From the NCBI RefSeq assembly GCF_947179165.1, contig NC_077241.1:33909246-33973245 (forward strand): DNA of 64,000 nt, given 5' to 3'. Of the stretch, positions 1 through 11,793 are shown piece after piece. Both the position numbers and the translations under genes were made by a program. Under the pieces are notes generated by a model, which was given only the letters and a program-made list of their open reading frames with translations, had not been told where the DNA came from and searched no databases. This DNA comes from Solanum dulcamara. Its lineage: Eukaryota > Streptophyta > Magnoliopsida > Solanales > Solanaceae. Numbering within the stretch: position 1 is the first letter of the stretch; each line of letters begins with the position of its first letter.

Positions 1-373
1 TGATTCAATGTGAGGGTCTCAAAATCTACAAAATTGAGGGTCTCTGATCTTTGGTTATGAGTCTTATCTACAATTTGTAATAATTCCTATGAATCATCCT
101 GTCAAGTTGTGGACTCGATCCTGAGGAACATACAAAACATGTTCCTCTGATGTTAGGGTACGAGTTAGTGTTACGACTCATTGAATGAACTATGAGTCGA
201 ATGTTGATTTGTACAACCTCTTATAAGCTTTGGTCCTAATGAACACACAATACTCTCTCTATAAATCATTTCTATGAGTTGTACAAACCTATACGATTCA
301 TAAAATATGTCGTAAACTTGGGTTCAGTCAAATTTTCTCTTGATTCCAACTTTCCAATTTCTGGGGTCTTACA
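1..373 (-). repeat. LTR fragment of a Ty3/gypsy element (minus strand), left edge truncated by window
   Basis: The block ends in GGGGTCTTACA, the reverse complement of the TGTAAGACCCC start shared with the LTRs ending at 11139 and 26046. It contains repeated words such as tatgagtc and cgactcat, like the LTR of element C. No polypurine tract or pol end follows it; the next bases lead into LINE sequence. It may therefore be a solo LTR or a remnant. Its other end lies outside the window. Confidence 0.7.
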
Positions 374-1390
374 TTCATGCCCTTCCAATTGGCAAGACTA
401 GGTATGTTATGTAGAAAACTGCACTCATGACATCAAGGTTACCATAATTTGTTGGACCAAACCTCCTCTAAATATAGTAAAGCTTATTATGATGGCAGTG
501 CACTTAACAATCTAGGAAGAATAGGTGTTAGAGGTATTTTAAGGAATGTTCTAGGTACCATAATCTATGGTTTTGCTGCTACTATTGGTTTTGGTACTAA
601 CAATCAGGCTGAGCTACAGGCAACCAGTTGGGGACTCACCTAGTGCATATACAATGGGTATGATTAAGTTATGTTGGAAGTGGACTCTGAACTAGTGGTT
701 AAATAGATCAAGTGTCAGGCATCACCTCCTTGGAACCTGCATCATGCTAATGATAATCTCAGATTCATTTGTGATCAATTTAATGACTTCAACTGACAAC
801 ATACTCTTACAGAAGCAAATTATATGGATGATGTGCTATCTAAAACAAGTCACTAGCACGAAGAACCTCATCATTATTTTCATGCACATCAGCTTCAAAA
901 AGATGCTAGAGGACATTACAATATGGACAAGAATAACATTGTAATTTTTAGAAGAAGGAAGCTTAAGAATATTAAAAAACTGCCTTAGTGTGATACGTCT
1001 TATTTATGTTTATTTTGTATCTTTTCTCTAATGTTTATCATCTTCATCAAGGATATGTCTTGCTGATATAGCCATGGTGAAGATGCATTTGGATATTTTT
1101 TTTAATTTTATCTTTTATGTAATTGGAGTGTCTCCCTTATTTATGTTGTCCTAGAGTTATTTGTGTAAAAGAGGAGTCCTCTTCTTAGGTGTACAATAAC
1201 TCTAGGTTTCCTTTCTAGTATTGGGGATAAGTTAGCCAAATTTAGTAGGTTAGCCGACTTATGATACACCATAGGATCGTAGGTCAGATTTATGTCCCCC
1301 TCCTTGTATATTTATCTTTCTATGTTATGTTAAGTCTTAGGGGTATTTTTCTGCCCCTGGCCCTACAGGGTCATTAAAATAAAATAAAAC
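374..1390 (+). mobile_element. 5'-truncated LINE (non-LTR retrotransposon), 3' end only
   Basis: The segment holds a C-terminal RNase H domain of the kind found at the end of plant LINE ORF2 proteins, then about 380 bases of non-coding 3' sequence, then a short TTAAAATAAAATAAAA tail at 1374-1389. Severe 5' truncation with a simple-repeat or A-rich tail is typical of target-primed reverse transcription. The 5' boundary is uncertain. It lies somewhere between the LTR end at 373 and the first recognisable coding sequence at about 440, and I could not find a target-site duplication. Confidence 0.65.
440..987 (+). pseudogene. LINE ORF2 C-terminal RNase H domain, frameshifted
   Basis: Read with frame corrections, this is an RVT_3-type RNase H domain. 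A WTKPPLN stretch comes just before a YYDGSA motif carrying the first catalytic Asp. NNQAEL carries the catalytic Glu, and LEVDSEL carries the second Asp. An ADVLSK-like motif near 830 carries the last Asp position. At least one frameshift lies near 485, between the WTKPPLN and DGSA motifs. In-frame stops follow at about 641 and in the downstream half. In a complete element this domain would follow the reverse transcriptase and remove the RNA strand of the hybrid. The reading ends near 987 in a lysine-rich tail. It is non-functional as it stands. Confidence 0.65.
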
Positions 1391-4076
1391 ATATACGAAA
1401 AAATATATGATCCCACTCAAAATATGGAAGTAACAATTACAGAGCTACTACACAATACTAATACAAGTCCCAAAAGTGGAACAAGGAGACAAAAGCTGTC
1501 TCCAAAAGCATAAGACAGTACAAAATATATATATATATATATATGGAAACTAATGTTCGTACTTGCATCGTGAAATAAGATGTAGAGTATAGTATGACTA
1601 CTAAAATAATAGGTACTTAGTAGGCATCATAGGCTGACAAAGCTTGAATAATAAAAACAATAGGAACAGATAGAATCTAATATAAATAACAGGGTTAGGG
1701 GGAAAATAAAGAGGTGTCCATGAGTGTAAGGAACTATGAAAATACAACTACGCCTAATTGGGCCCCCATAAGCCTAGAAGGTACATTCATTTGCAAGTTT
1801 AAAGAAAAACTCGAGCCACTCCTATAAACCCAATGGGTACACAAAATAGCTATAACTATTAAGAATGAAAAATGGTGAGTTCAGAGCCAGAAAACCGAAT
1901 CCCAAACCTAAAACCAAGATTAGCTTCTAGGTAACCAATAGTAACCAATAGCAATGGCCCAGCTAAGAAGTCCAACGGTTGGACCTCAAACCGCGGATGA
2001 GTCTCAATGGGGCAAAATAGTAGTAATCTTTAAATAGTAAATGTGGACAACCCAGCTAAGAAGTACAGTGCCCAGACCTTGAATTATGAATGAGTCTCAA
2101 AGATGCAAAAGTTCATAAACAGATTAGCCTTCTCCATAGAGGATAAGCGGGCAGCATAACCAGACCTTGAATCAACAATGATAACGGCTACCCAAATATA
2201 GCATATAATCCATCATAGTGAAAACACTGCAGAGCTACTTCCTCTCTCAGATAATATATTCAATACGTCCAAGCTTGATCCATACCCAGTCCATAATCCC
2301 CGAATGAGGCTCGAAGCTCAAATCTTCCATGAATGAACCACAAAAGAAGGGAGAGAGGGTATAGGGTTATCAAGTTGAGGTAACGCCTAATCTAAGGCTA
2401 AACTACCAGAAATAAGTTTGCTATTTCAGTCTACAGGAAACTAAATCATCTGAATCGATGTCAGAGTAAAAGCAAGGCCTAGTGGGTCCAACTATCGCAG
2501 GTCTAAGGAAACTCTAGTCTAAGCCTAGACTAAGAACAACATGCTCATAATAAATAGAAAAAAGTCAAAACAAGACTACTAGGCATGAATGATCAATGTA
2601 GAACTAAATACATGTCGCAAGAACTGGAAATTCCCTAAAATAAACCTCACGCATAGTTTCTAAACACCAAAGCATGGTTCAATAACTATCCACCACAAAT
2701 TCCAACTAATCTATGCGAAATCACATAATATAGCAAAATCTAATGAAAGGGAAACCATAGCTTACCTGTAGGCCGATCACGCATGCTCTAAATCAAAAAA
2801 ATAGAGCCTTTCCCTACATAACGACATCTAAATGCTTCCACACTATCAAAAATAGGTACACAATATTAAAAAAGTCATTTTGACATTAAAATTACTATAT
2901 TCGGAGACAAAGAATTTTTGAGTAAAAAAAGAAATGTTGGACCTGCTCTAATAATCCTTAAATTGACTCCATGAAAAGGTCCTGAACACTTCCACAAACT
3001 TTTATTCCAAAAGGAAACACAATTCAGAGTCCAAAATAGGCCTAAATGACATATGCAGTAAAACTCCCCATTAAAGCATAAAAGAGAGCTAGGAAAATAG
3101 CTTAAGATAGGAATTTAGCTCTGATGAAGCTTCTCCGACACTTTCTGATCACTAAATAATTTAGCCACAACAATTACGATCCTACAAGACTTCAAATAAC
3201 CAAATTTAGACACGTATAGATCCCACATTCGAGTTTTAAGATATGAGGAAAGTGCTGAGTTTGTCCTTGGTCTTTGACTAAAACAACAGGGATTTACTCA
3301 CTGTTAACGTTACTATAGTAGCCTACGATTGCGGAGAAGAAGAAGCTACACTCTGTGAATGCAGAGAGGAAACCATCAGTCCTTCACGAATGCAAAGAGC
3401 AAGTTGCTTTGCACCTTCAACTTCTGCAACACAACTCTTTAGCATAATCTAAGTCTCCGACTGTGTGCTCAGGATTAATTCAGAATCATGTGCGCTCAAA
3501 TGAGATATGCTATCTCACCAAATTCTACATTTTAGACTAAATAGCACATTCAAAATTTCCATACGAATTAGTTTAACATAAAGTGGGTCCCACACCCAAG
3601 TGTCATTTTTAGAAAATTTCCACAATGAGCCTCTTTGGAAGGGCATGAATGTCATTCTAGATCAAACTTTACATTCCAGAACTAATCATGCTAATGGACT
3701 TTTCATCCAAGCACGTTTTCTTAAAATATTGACCAAAGTCAATATTAGGCTAAATTGCAAAGGTTAAAGTGCCAAATGGCCTAAAACTAACATCAATTGC
3801 CTCGATACTTATGCCAACCAAATTACTAGCCCTATTTGGCCATTTTAGAGTAGTGGAACCATCAAAATTCTATTCTAAGGTCGTGTACCTAAAGTAGAGA
3901 TCGAAATCATTTTTTCTTGTTATAAAAGCTCCAAAATGGACCTAAAACTTAAATAAATGACATGGTGACAAAACAGTTAGAGCCAGCAAGTCATAAATAA
4001 CTTCAAATCCCAGAAGGAATGCTCTGAAAGATAAAATGAATGCATTAATTCAAAAATGTACTACAAGGTTATTACA
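1391..4076 (-). repeat. Probable 3' LTR of gypsy element H
   Basis: This non-coding block of about 2.7 kb lies directly beyond the chromodomain end of element H, where a 3' LTR is expected. It ends with GGTTATTACA at 4067-4076, which read on the minus strand gives a TGTAATAACC start, plausible for a gypsy LTR. It contains a tcacgaatgcaaag-type word cluster at 3330-3420, like the palindrome-rich patches in other LTRs here. The low-coordinate boundary is not resolved; I placed it after the LINE tail. Confidence 0.45.
1525..1544. repeat. (AT)10 microsatellite
   Basis: Twenty bases of perfect AT alternation lie near the low-coordinate end of the LTR sequence assigned to element H. Nothing suggests a function. 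Confidence 0.9.
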
Positions 4077-4129
4077 ACATCTACTAATAAAAGAACTTTT
4101 GTATGCGAAAGGAAGAGTGAAGAAGTACC

Positions 4130-4320
4130 AAAAGGGATACATAAGCTGTAGAACTGCTATTGCATCTCCTGCTCTGTCTCCTAGGTAGCCTCCTTGATAG
4201 GAATGGCTTTGGATTGCATCATCCTTACATCTTTTGCTAGACCGTATCATACTAAAGAAAATGCGACTCTTTTGGGACATACCAGCGCAACATCAGTACA
4301 TAGAAAACTGGATAAATAGC
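4130..4320 (-). pseudogene. Chromodomain remnant of element H
   Basis: In one minus frame the sequence reads KAIPIKEAT, a stop, then ETEQEM. The family pattern is VEEATWETE, so the conserved Trp codon has become a stop codon. The C-terminal chromodomain of chromoviruses is thought to steer integration to heterochromatin by binding modified histones. The open frame at 4050-4280 is a different frame over the same DNA and is not the real protein. Confidence 0.55.
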
Positions 4321-5300
4321 TCAGAATGCTAGAGGCAAAGCTAATTCATATTCAACCTCACCAACTGTCCTCAATATCTCAAAAAGGGCAATATACATAG
4401 GACCAAGCTTGACCCTCCTTTCAAATCACATTATGCCCTTCATGGGTGATACAACGAGGTATACTTTCAATACCTACGATCTTCATAACGCAATTATCTA
4501 ATCTGAGTAGTCTTTAGCCTATCTTAAATAACCCTCACATGATCTAAGGCCTCCTAAATAAAATTTGTACCACATGGCCTCCACTCTGTAGACTCAAACC
4601 ACTAATCATAGAGAGATAATGCCTACCATATAAGGCCTAGAATGGGGTCATTTGAATACTAGAGTAGTATCTATTATTGTACACAAACTCTGTCAAGAGC
4701 AAGAACTCATTCCAGTAAACCCTAAAGTCCAAAATACAGTCCTGCAACATATCCTCAATAACATGAATAGTGCACTCCTACTAACTATTAGTTTATGGGT
4801 GAAATGTTGTGCTAAGATCAATAAGGGTAACCAATTACTCCTGAAAAGTCCTCCAAAAGCTAGATGTGAACTGTGAAATAGGCACACTATGAAGATGAAC
4901 CATCTCCCAGATATAGATATATGCCAAAATTATGGCACTGAAGGAAGTATAAATCGGAAGGATGTGTATTGATTTGGTCAATAGAACAATGATGACTTGA
5001 ATACTTTCAACACCTTTGAAAGTGCAAGGCATCCCCACGATGAAGTCTATGGTGATACACTCTCATTTCCACTAAGGAATGGGTAATATTTCAAACTCAC
5101 CACCAAGCCTCAAATGCTCGGCCTTTACCCGCTGACAACTCAGACAATGAGAAACATAGTCTACAATGTCTCCCCTCATAATGCTCTACCAGTAATGCAT
5201 CCTAAGGTAACAATATATCTTAGTTGTGCCATGATGGATGGAATTTATTGAGTCATGGGCCTCACTAAGATCAGCTAAATCAGCCCTCCAACTCTTGGAA
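4321..5300 (-). pseudogene. Integrase remnant of element H
   Basis: The minus-strand translation over 4835-5038 gives GMPCTFKGVESIQVIIVLLTKSIHILPIYTSF (quoted in part), which matches the start of the gypsy integrase core (family pattern IWVIVDRLTKSAHFLPV). The Asp of that motif has changed to Leu (IVLLTKS), so the first catalytic acidic residue is lost. Around 5110-5200 the zinc-finger end is visible as HCLSCQRVKAEH after stops. The domain normally joins the cDNA ends to host DNA. It is broken by stops and at least two frameshifts. Confidence 0.6.
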
Positions 5301-5535
5301 CATATAATTGGCCAACAAACCTAAAAACCCCATCTGAATATAAAGTACCCTGAATAGCATCACCCACCATCACCCTATATTTGAGTGCCACCAGATACTA
5401 ATCCTTAAATATACAACTACAAATCCTATCTAATAAAGATGAATGAACCCCCACACGGGCTAGCACATGCCTAGAATTTGAAATATGAAGTTGAATCATC
5501 ATGTTGGCTAAGGACTGGATATCCAAAGCCAAAGG

Positions 5536-5960
5536 TCACTCCATAGTGAAAATGAAGGATATACGACCCATACTTACAGCCTTCTTACTCAAGGCACCCA
5601 TTAATACATTCGCCTTGCCTAAATAGTAGAGAATAGAGAGATTTTCCTCCTCCAGGAGCTCAATCCAATGGCGCTGCCTTAAATTTAGGTCTTTCTGGAT
5701 CATAATATACTGAAGTCTCCTATGATAAGTGTAGATCTCATAATGGAATTTATACAAGTAATGCCTTCATATCTTAAGTGTAAAAACTACCGCCGCTAAC
5801 TCCATGTAATAAGTGGGGTAGTTTTGCTCATACAGCTTAAGCTGCATTGACGTATAATAAATAACTCATCCATACTATATAATCCAAATCAATGTGAGAT
5901 GCATCGTAATACACGATAAAACCCTCGCCCTTAATAAGAAAAAGTAATATAGGAGTGGTG
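5536..5960 (-). pseudogene. RNase H remnant of element H
   Basis: The open frame 5536-5757 contains YTYHRRLQYIMIQKDLNLRQRHWIELL and then LYYLGKANVLMGALSKKAVSMG. The family patterns are YTDHKSLQY..KDLNLRQRRW and NVVADALSRKAVSMG. Both Asp positions are altered: TDH reads TYH and ADALSR reads MGALSK. The upstream part, up to about 5960, corresponds to the DAS motif region but is in another frame. Confidence 0.6.
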
Positions 5961-6900
5961 GTAAGTAAATCCTTGAGCTTTTAAAAGCTCAACTCACACT
6001 CCTTAGACAACTCAAATGGGACATCCTAATGAGTCAAATGATTTAATGGCACTATAATGGTAGAGAAGCGCTCAATAAGTTGATAATTTTAACCCGCTAG
6101 TCCGACAAACCTGTGAATCTCAGTAATAGACGTGGGCCTGGTCAAATCTAGAATAGCCTCAATCTTTATCAAATTACCAATATTCCATCCTTGGACACCA
6201 CATGCCATAAGAATTCGACTAAAGCAAGAAATTGAACTTTGAGAACTTGGAATAAAGCTGCTGGTTTTTCAAAGTCAAGAGCACTAATCTCAAAGGTTGC
6301 TCATGCTCACTCTGGCTCTGCAAGTATACCAAAATGTATGGCTGAATACATAGATCATCAAGTCCATGAAGGTGGTAATGGCATTAGCCGGCCCAAACGA
6401 CATCACTAGGAACTCATAGTGGTCATATTGAGTCCTAAATATAGTCTTAGGGATGTCCGCTGCCCTAATCCTCATTTGATGGTAATCAAATCTCAAGTCA
6501 ATCTTGGTAAACAGGGTGCCACCTTGAAGTTGATCAAAAAGGTCATCAATAAAAGGCATGGGGTAATGGTTCTTCGCCATCACCTTATTCGACTACCTGT
6601 AATCAAAACACATCCGTATAGTATTTTCCTTCTTCTTTATAAATTGGACTGGGGAACCCCAAGGAGAAATGCTAGGCTGAATAAAGACTTTACCTAAGAG
6701 GTTCTAAGGCTGAAAACTGAGTTCTTTGAGCTATTTGAGGGCCATCCGATATGGTAGAATGAAATAGGACGGGTGCTTAGTTCCAAGTCTATAGCAAAAT
6801 CAATATCATGCTCTGCGGATAGGCAAGGTAGGTCGATAGGAAACACATCTACAAACTTCCAGACTATAGGAACCGAATCAACTAAAGGGCCCTATTAACT
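5961..6900 (-). pseudogene. Reverse transcriptase remnant of element H, catalytic FIDD box missing
   Basis: The open frame 6290-6583 reads [35 protein letters not shown] and continues through [16 protein letters not shown], the fingers and palm of gypsy RT. The first palm Asp (KIDLR) is kept. After [11 protein letters not shown] the frame runs out, and the next recognisable sequence is [15 protein letters not shown]. About 12 codons that should carry the FIDD active site are absent. The thumb region and an N-terminal linker lie on either side in other frames. The enzyme cannot be active. Confidence 0.65.
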
Positions 6901-7400
6901 TACATCCCATACATAGGCAAAATAAGCTAAGCACCCCAAAGAAACCAACCACTAAGCCCTCATAAAAAAAAATATCCCCGTCGGTGTGCAACTATAGGCT
7001 CCTTACCACAACACTGGAGAAATATCAAGCATGGCTAAGGTAATAGTTTTAGTGTAGCATTCCAAGACTGCATGGTAGGGAGATAACCATTCCATGCCAA
7101 GAATCACATAGAAATCAACCATATTAAGCAATATTAGATCAAATCTTATATCATAACCCTAGATAGTCAACAAGAAAGCTCGAAATACCTTATTCACTAC
7201 TATGGACTCACCCATTGGGTTCGAAACATGAACTAAATTTTCCAAGAACTACAAACTCATACTCTAACATAGAGCATATTACACAAAAACATATAAAAAT
7301 GTGGAACCTGGATCAAATAGCACTGTTGCAGGTTGATGGCATAATAAAAGCATACCTATAATGACATCGTTAGATGTATCTGCATCTTCCCTCACTGGGG
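6901..7400 (-). pseudogene. Retroviral-type aspartic protease remnant of element H
   Basis: On the minus strand around 7300-7325 the sequence reads ATVLFDPGST, the active-site pattern of plant gypsy proteases, where DPG replaces the retroviral DSG or DTG. Frame breaks occur before the RT linker. The enzyme would cut the gag-pol polyprotein. The motif is clear, but the rest of the domain is assigned by position. Confidence 0.5.
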
Positions 7401-8150
7401 TTGAATCAAAATAGGCCTAAGTACCTTCTCTTCGTGAATCTAATCTACTAATTGACCTGCCTCCCCGTGCTCCACCTCTGGCTCCTTGTCAGCTACCTCG
7501 ATGATGTAGTATCGAGACCTATTATAGCTGCCCTGGTGGCGAGCCATCCTTTTACTTCCCCTGTAGGACTCCTGGCGAATGTTCTCTATAGTTTGAGCAT
7601 GATCCACCATATCCAAAAAGTATGGCCATTCAAAGCCATAGGGTTTGTCTCAATCCTCAACTGAAACATAACTCTACGCACCGAACAACACACTATCTTC
7701 TCCAAAGTGAGCAAAATCATAGTGAAATGGTGTGATAGCTTACGAAACCTCACCTCATACTTTGAGACAGTCATGGAGACCTGCTACAACCTAGAGAACT
7801 GATCCTGGAGTTTGTATCTGACACTTCATGGTGTATACCAATCCAATAAAGGCCTCCAAAAACTCCCTTACGATACCAGTGGTTATCCAATAGGTCTACT
7901 ATGTAGATACGAGTGCACCTTAATCTGGCTGGCAAAAGAATTAGTCAGCGGTGAAGTACACTCTTCTAGACTACAAAAGTCCTAAGGACTGAAGCTGCTT
8001 TTGGCATGTAATCAGAAAATCGTGTGCGTCCTCTTTTATAGCTCTAGAGAAATGGCCCCATCACCTATATTAGGTTGATTGGCAGCGGGGGCTAGTGGTC
8101 GTGAAACCTGTGGAAATGCAGTTTCAAAATGAGGTCTTGGGGATTGTTCT
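7401..8150 (-). pseudogene. gag remnant of element H
   Basis: This stretch lies upstream of the protease, in the position of gag. One minus frame near 7586-7774 reads MTVSKYEVRFRKLSHH, which matches the MTVTEYEARFTQLSRY pattern of chromovirus gag. Near 8070-8110 a Pro/Ala-rich stretch resembles the gag N-terminus. I did not find a convincing zinc knuckle. The frame is interrupted many times. Confidence 0.5.
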
Positions 8151-9019
8151 TGGATATTTTTATGTTTATTTCTCTTTCTTTTCCTTATTATCATTTTTCT
8201 CTTCATATGTTCTCTTCCACTTATTATCCTACTGCTTTTGATTCTGGGTTAGAGATTAGGCTTACCTACTTGTGAGTTATAGTAGGTGACATCATCACGT
8301 TGAAATCATTTCGTGATATAGGATCTATATCAAATGTGATGCAAAAGTAGGGGTGAGTCGCATCCACATGTACTCAATAGGTTTGATTGACTCACTATAA
8401 AGAATTAATCAAACTTATGAAATAAGCTAAGGGAGGTTTCCACTGACATAGAAAAAAGTCCCACTCCAGCATCTATGTTTCCAATTTATACAGAATATCA
8501 AGAGTAAAGTACATTTATAGGGACAATTCAATATTACATATAATTAGATAAGTCAAATAATTAAATGAGTAATGTTATGCAATGGAATGAAATGATGCAA
8601 TGATGTGGTGGTATAGTGGAATCAAGGTTGTTACACAATGTTTCATATACACCTATCGAGATAAGGCCTCCAGACAAGGACCTATGAGGGACTCACAATC
8701 CCTACACCAAATCATAATATCAATATATCATAAACTTGCCACCTAGCTCGTGGTTAAGTATATAAAAAAGTGTCACATTTTCTTTCTCAAAAACAATTTC
8801 CACATTTCTCAACTGCCCAAAATCACTAATATGATGAATCAGTATGAATGTATCACAACACACAAGGCATGGAAGCAATAATTAACTCAATAAGTAATAC
8901 AAGGTTCAAATTTTTTGAAACTCAACCTAAAAATTATATACACCCTTAAATAGATAGTAATGGAAAGGGAAACCATTAAAATAAGAGTTCACCTCTTTTG
9001 AAAACTTTTCATTATCTGT
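8151..9019. other. Unassigned AT-rich sequence between elements H and C
   Basis: There is no open frame of note. A stretch at 8235-8310 (taggcttacctacttgtgag and following) resembles the end regions of gypsy LTRs, and the rest may be LTR of H or of G. I could not place boundaries, a primer-binding site or target duplications. Confidence 0.4.
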
Positions 9020-11139
9020 TGTCAGGATCCAAGCCTAGGGCATACACACGACACGGTAAATGGGAGACGCGGAGGTACCTCACCCAGACCTCTTAGCATT
9101 CATTTAGCTTTTCATAGGTAATGACATTCAGTACCAATAAGCGGAAATACAAAGGGGAATGGGACTAACAGAAAATTAGAACAAGAGTCACTAACAACTT
9201 AAAAATATTATCAACTTGTGTCCAAACACACCTCTACTTATAGACTTGGCGGGGACTAAGACATGTTCCTAGCTCACCCTTAATAAAAATGGAAATAAGA
9301 ACCATGAAAGGTATTCAAAAGTCATTACATAACATAAGAGTGATAAAGGAAAGGAATATTGTTCTCGAAATATAGGAACTCACCAACTAGGTATCCTTCA
9401 ACAAAATCAACTAGCTACTTGAAGGTAAATATGGAGCAACACCGGCACCTACATGGTGATATCATATAGTCAAAAGAGTATGTGTTAGTACTTTTATTGT
9501 ACTAAGTATGTAGGCATGCATTAAAATTGAAGAAAATTTAGAACATTAATAAAGTATGGAACATAGTACAATGCATGCATAATCAATAAAGTAAATAACA
9601 TTTGATAAGTTCATTTGTGGGATAATGACCATAACCTATATTTAAGACCATGCGAGCTATTACATGGAATCTAATATAACCTCTTAGTTGTCATGTGGAG
9701 ACTATTTGTGGATCCACTACCCTAAGCCTGCAAGGGCTCCTATGTTGGCACCTAGTTAATAAGACAAGGGGTTGCTACTAAGATTCCCTTACTAAATCCC
9801 AACTCAATGCCCCATTCGATGCTAAGTCAATCCTACAGAATAGTTTAATATAACACAAGAACATAATCAGTTACATAGCTTTAGATCATCAAAGAATCAT
9901 TAGGTAGAATAGCTCATTAAAATCTTCTTTGATTCACACAAGTGAGAATAGGACTTTCACAAGTGGAATATATCATTTCATCATTCCTTTATTTCATAAG
10001 TGTCCTTTGTATGCTTTCATAAAAAATAATTTTGGAGGCAAAGCTTTCAATTCAAACTTTATTGAAATATAGTGAAACTAGGTGGGTTTTATTCAATCAA
10101 CTTTAGAATCATTTGAATCAATGCTAGCATGCATGGGAGGAATGAAATGCATAACTTAAGACATCTTTAAAACAATCCACCAATATACTTTAAAAATCAT
10201 TTTATGCCTTCATAAAAATACCTTTAATACATTAAAGATTTTATGAAATGAAAAGCCAATAGAAATTAAGATGGGTACATAAACTTCATGTAATCAACAA
10301 CTTATATATTTGGAATCATAATATGAAAACCTATAAAATTCACCATTTGAAATTGAGTTGCTAGGTTAGGAAAATATATGGGCTTTATGGGTGCAAGAAC
10401 CCATGAATAAGACCCACATACCTTAGGGAACAAGGCCCTAATGCATCTTTGAAAGTTGAGACTTAAAGATCTTGAAATGAAACCGTAGACTTTGTTTGAA
10501 ATGAAGAAGACTTTGGGAGGAACTTTAAAAGAGGGGGTTTAACAATTTGGGACTAAGTGTGTGAATGAAGGGTTTGGGATAGCACAGGTTCCTTAGATAG
10601 GATCAATTCATCCCATAAAATGGCCACACTAAGATGTTAAAATATGGGAAAAGACAAAAATACCCTTTTAAAAGTTAGTCGGATCAGACCCTACGACTCC
10701 TCCTTAAGACTCGTAGGACTTTCTATGAGTTGTATAGAGGACTCCTCATGCATGGTCTGATAAAGACCTTGAGGAATGACCCTGATAAATTTCTCTATGA
10801 CTAATCTCTACGATTCATAGACACTTCTATGAATCATTGAACTGACTCATCTTGCAGGGTTGGAGGAACCCTAAGGACTATGTCTTTGAACTTCCTCTAT
10901 GACTCGTTCTTATGAGTAGTAGACTCGAGTCGTACAGTAGGGTTTGAGCAACCAGCATGACCATTATATATAGACTTCCCTTTTCACTTAGTCAAATTTC
11001 AGACCTCATCCTTTGTCCTACGAGCCACTCCTACGATTGGTAGGAGTTTCTACGAGTCGACTGAGTCGTCGAAGCTCATTCAGTCTATTTTCTAGAATTT
11101 ATTCCTTCATTTTGAATCTTCAACTTACGGGGTCTTACA
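9020..11139 (-). repeat. 3' LTR of element C
   Basis: It begins TGTCAGGATCCAAGCC and ends GGGGTCTTACA, with chromodomain-side pol sequence directly above it. The first 300 bases align with the block starting at 26293, sharing taggtaatgacat and a long ggaaataagaaccatgaaag stretch. At 10680-11080 there is a cluster of short palindromic words, including CTCCTAC and GTAGGAG arms around a 5-base loop at 11028-11046. The 2120-bp length fits large chromovirus LTRs. Confidence 0.85.
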
Positions 11140-11158
11140 ATATATTCCCCTTTGGAAT
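11140..11158 (-). promoter_or_regulatory. Polypurine tract of element C (eroded)
   Basis: Directly inside the 3' LTR, the minus strand reads a purine-rich AAAGGGGAATATA just before TGTAAGACC. This is the plus-strand priming site for cDNA synthesis. Compare the cleaner tracts of B at 18709 and D at 34643. Confidence 0.6.
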
Positions 11159-11399
11159 ATTCATTCTTGAATGAGATTTTACTAATATAGAAATGACATA
11201 GAACAAGGATTAGAAACCCAACATCAAGAAAATGGCACTTTGAGATGCATAGAACATGAGATCTTTGAACTTAGCATAAAACATTACTTAAAAATTCAAT
11301 TCATGAAAATTAATGCACATGAAGACTTAGAAAAACTAGAAACATAAGTCTTAAACAATTCATGAAGAACATATTACCTTAGGCTAGACTAGAATCAAA

Positions 11400-11793
11400 A
11401 GAGATGAGGGTATCGCTTCATTATATCATCTTTCACTTCCCATGTAGAACTTTCAACTTTTTGATTCCTCCAAAGGACTTTGATGGATACAACTTCTTTG
11501 TTCCTCAATCTCTTTGACTTGCCGGTCCAAAATTTCAAATGGGAAATCTGTATAGGTTAAGTTATCTTCAACATTCACTATTCCAAAGGCACAATGGAAT
11601 TTAGATTACCCACATATTTCCTCAACATAGACATATGGAACAGCGAATGAAGCATGGATATTTTGAAAGGCAACTCCAATTCATAAGCAACTTTGCCAAG
11701 ACATCTCAATATTCTATAAGGCCCTTCATAACTAGGGCTCAATTTCTCCTTCTTACCAAATTGAAGTACACCCTTAATGGGCAAAACCTTCAA
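11400..11793 (-). pseudogene. Integrase C-terminal linker and chromodomain remnant of element C
   Basis: The open frame 11578-11793 reads KVLPIKGVLQFGKKEKLSPSYEGPYRILRCLGKVAYELELP and then HSLFHMSMLRKYVGNLNSIVPLE. This is the standard linker between integrase core and chromodomain (family pattern KGVMRFGKKGKLSPRYVGPY). The chromodomain should follow at 11577-11400. Pieces such as FEILDRQVKEIEEQ and SPLEESKS are visible there, with a stop and a shift. No full-length chromodomain frame survives. Confidence 0.65.

Larger units (their letters stand above)
1391..8150 (-). mobile_element. Ty3/gypsy chromovirus element H, decayed, 5' LTR not recognised
   Basis: Read on the minus strand from high to low coordinate, the order is gag (about 8150-7400), protease (about 7300), RT (6900-6000), RNase H (5960-5536), integrase (5300-4320), chromodomain remnant (4310-4130) and LTR. 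This is the Ty3/gypsy order with integrase after RNase H and a terminal chromodomain. Stops and frameshifts occur throughout. No intact 5' LTR or primer-binding site could be identified above 8150. Confidence 0.7.

Noticed and set aside
4050..4280. A 76-codon minus frame as a small gene
   Set aside because: Another frame of the same DNA carries the chromodomain remnant of H; this frame has no family resemblance.
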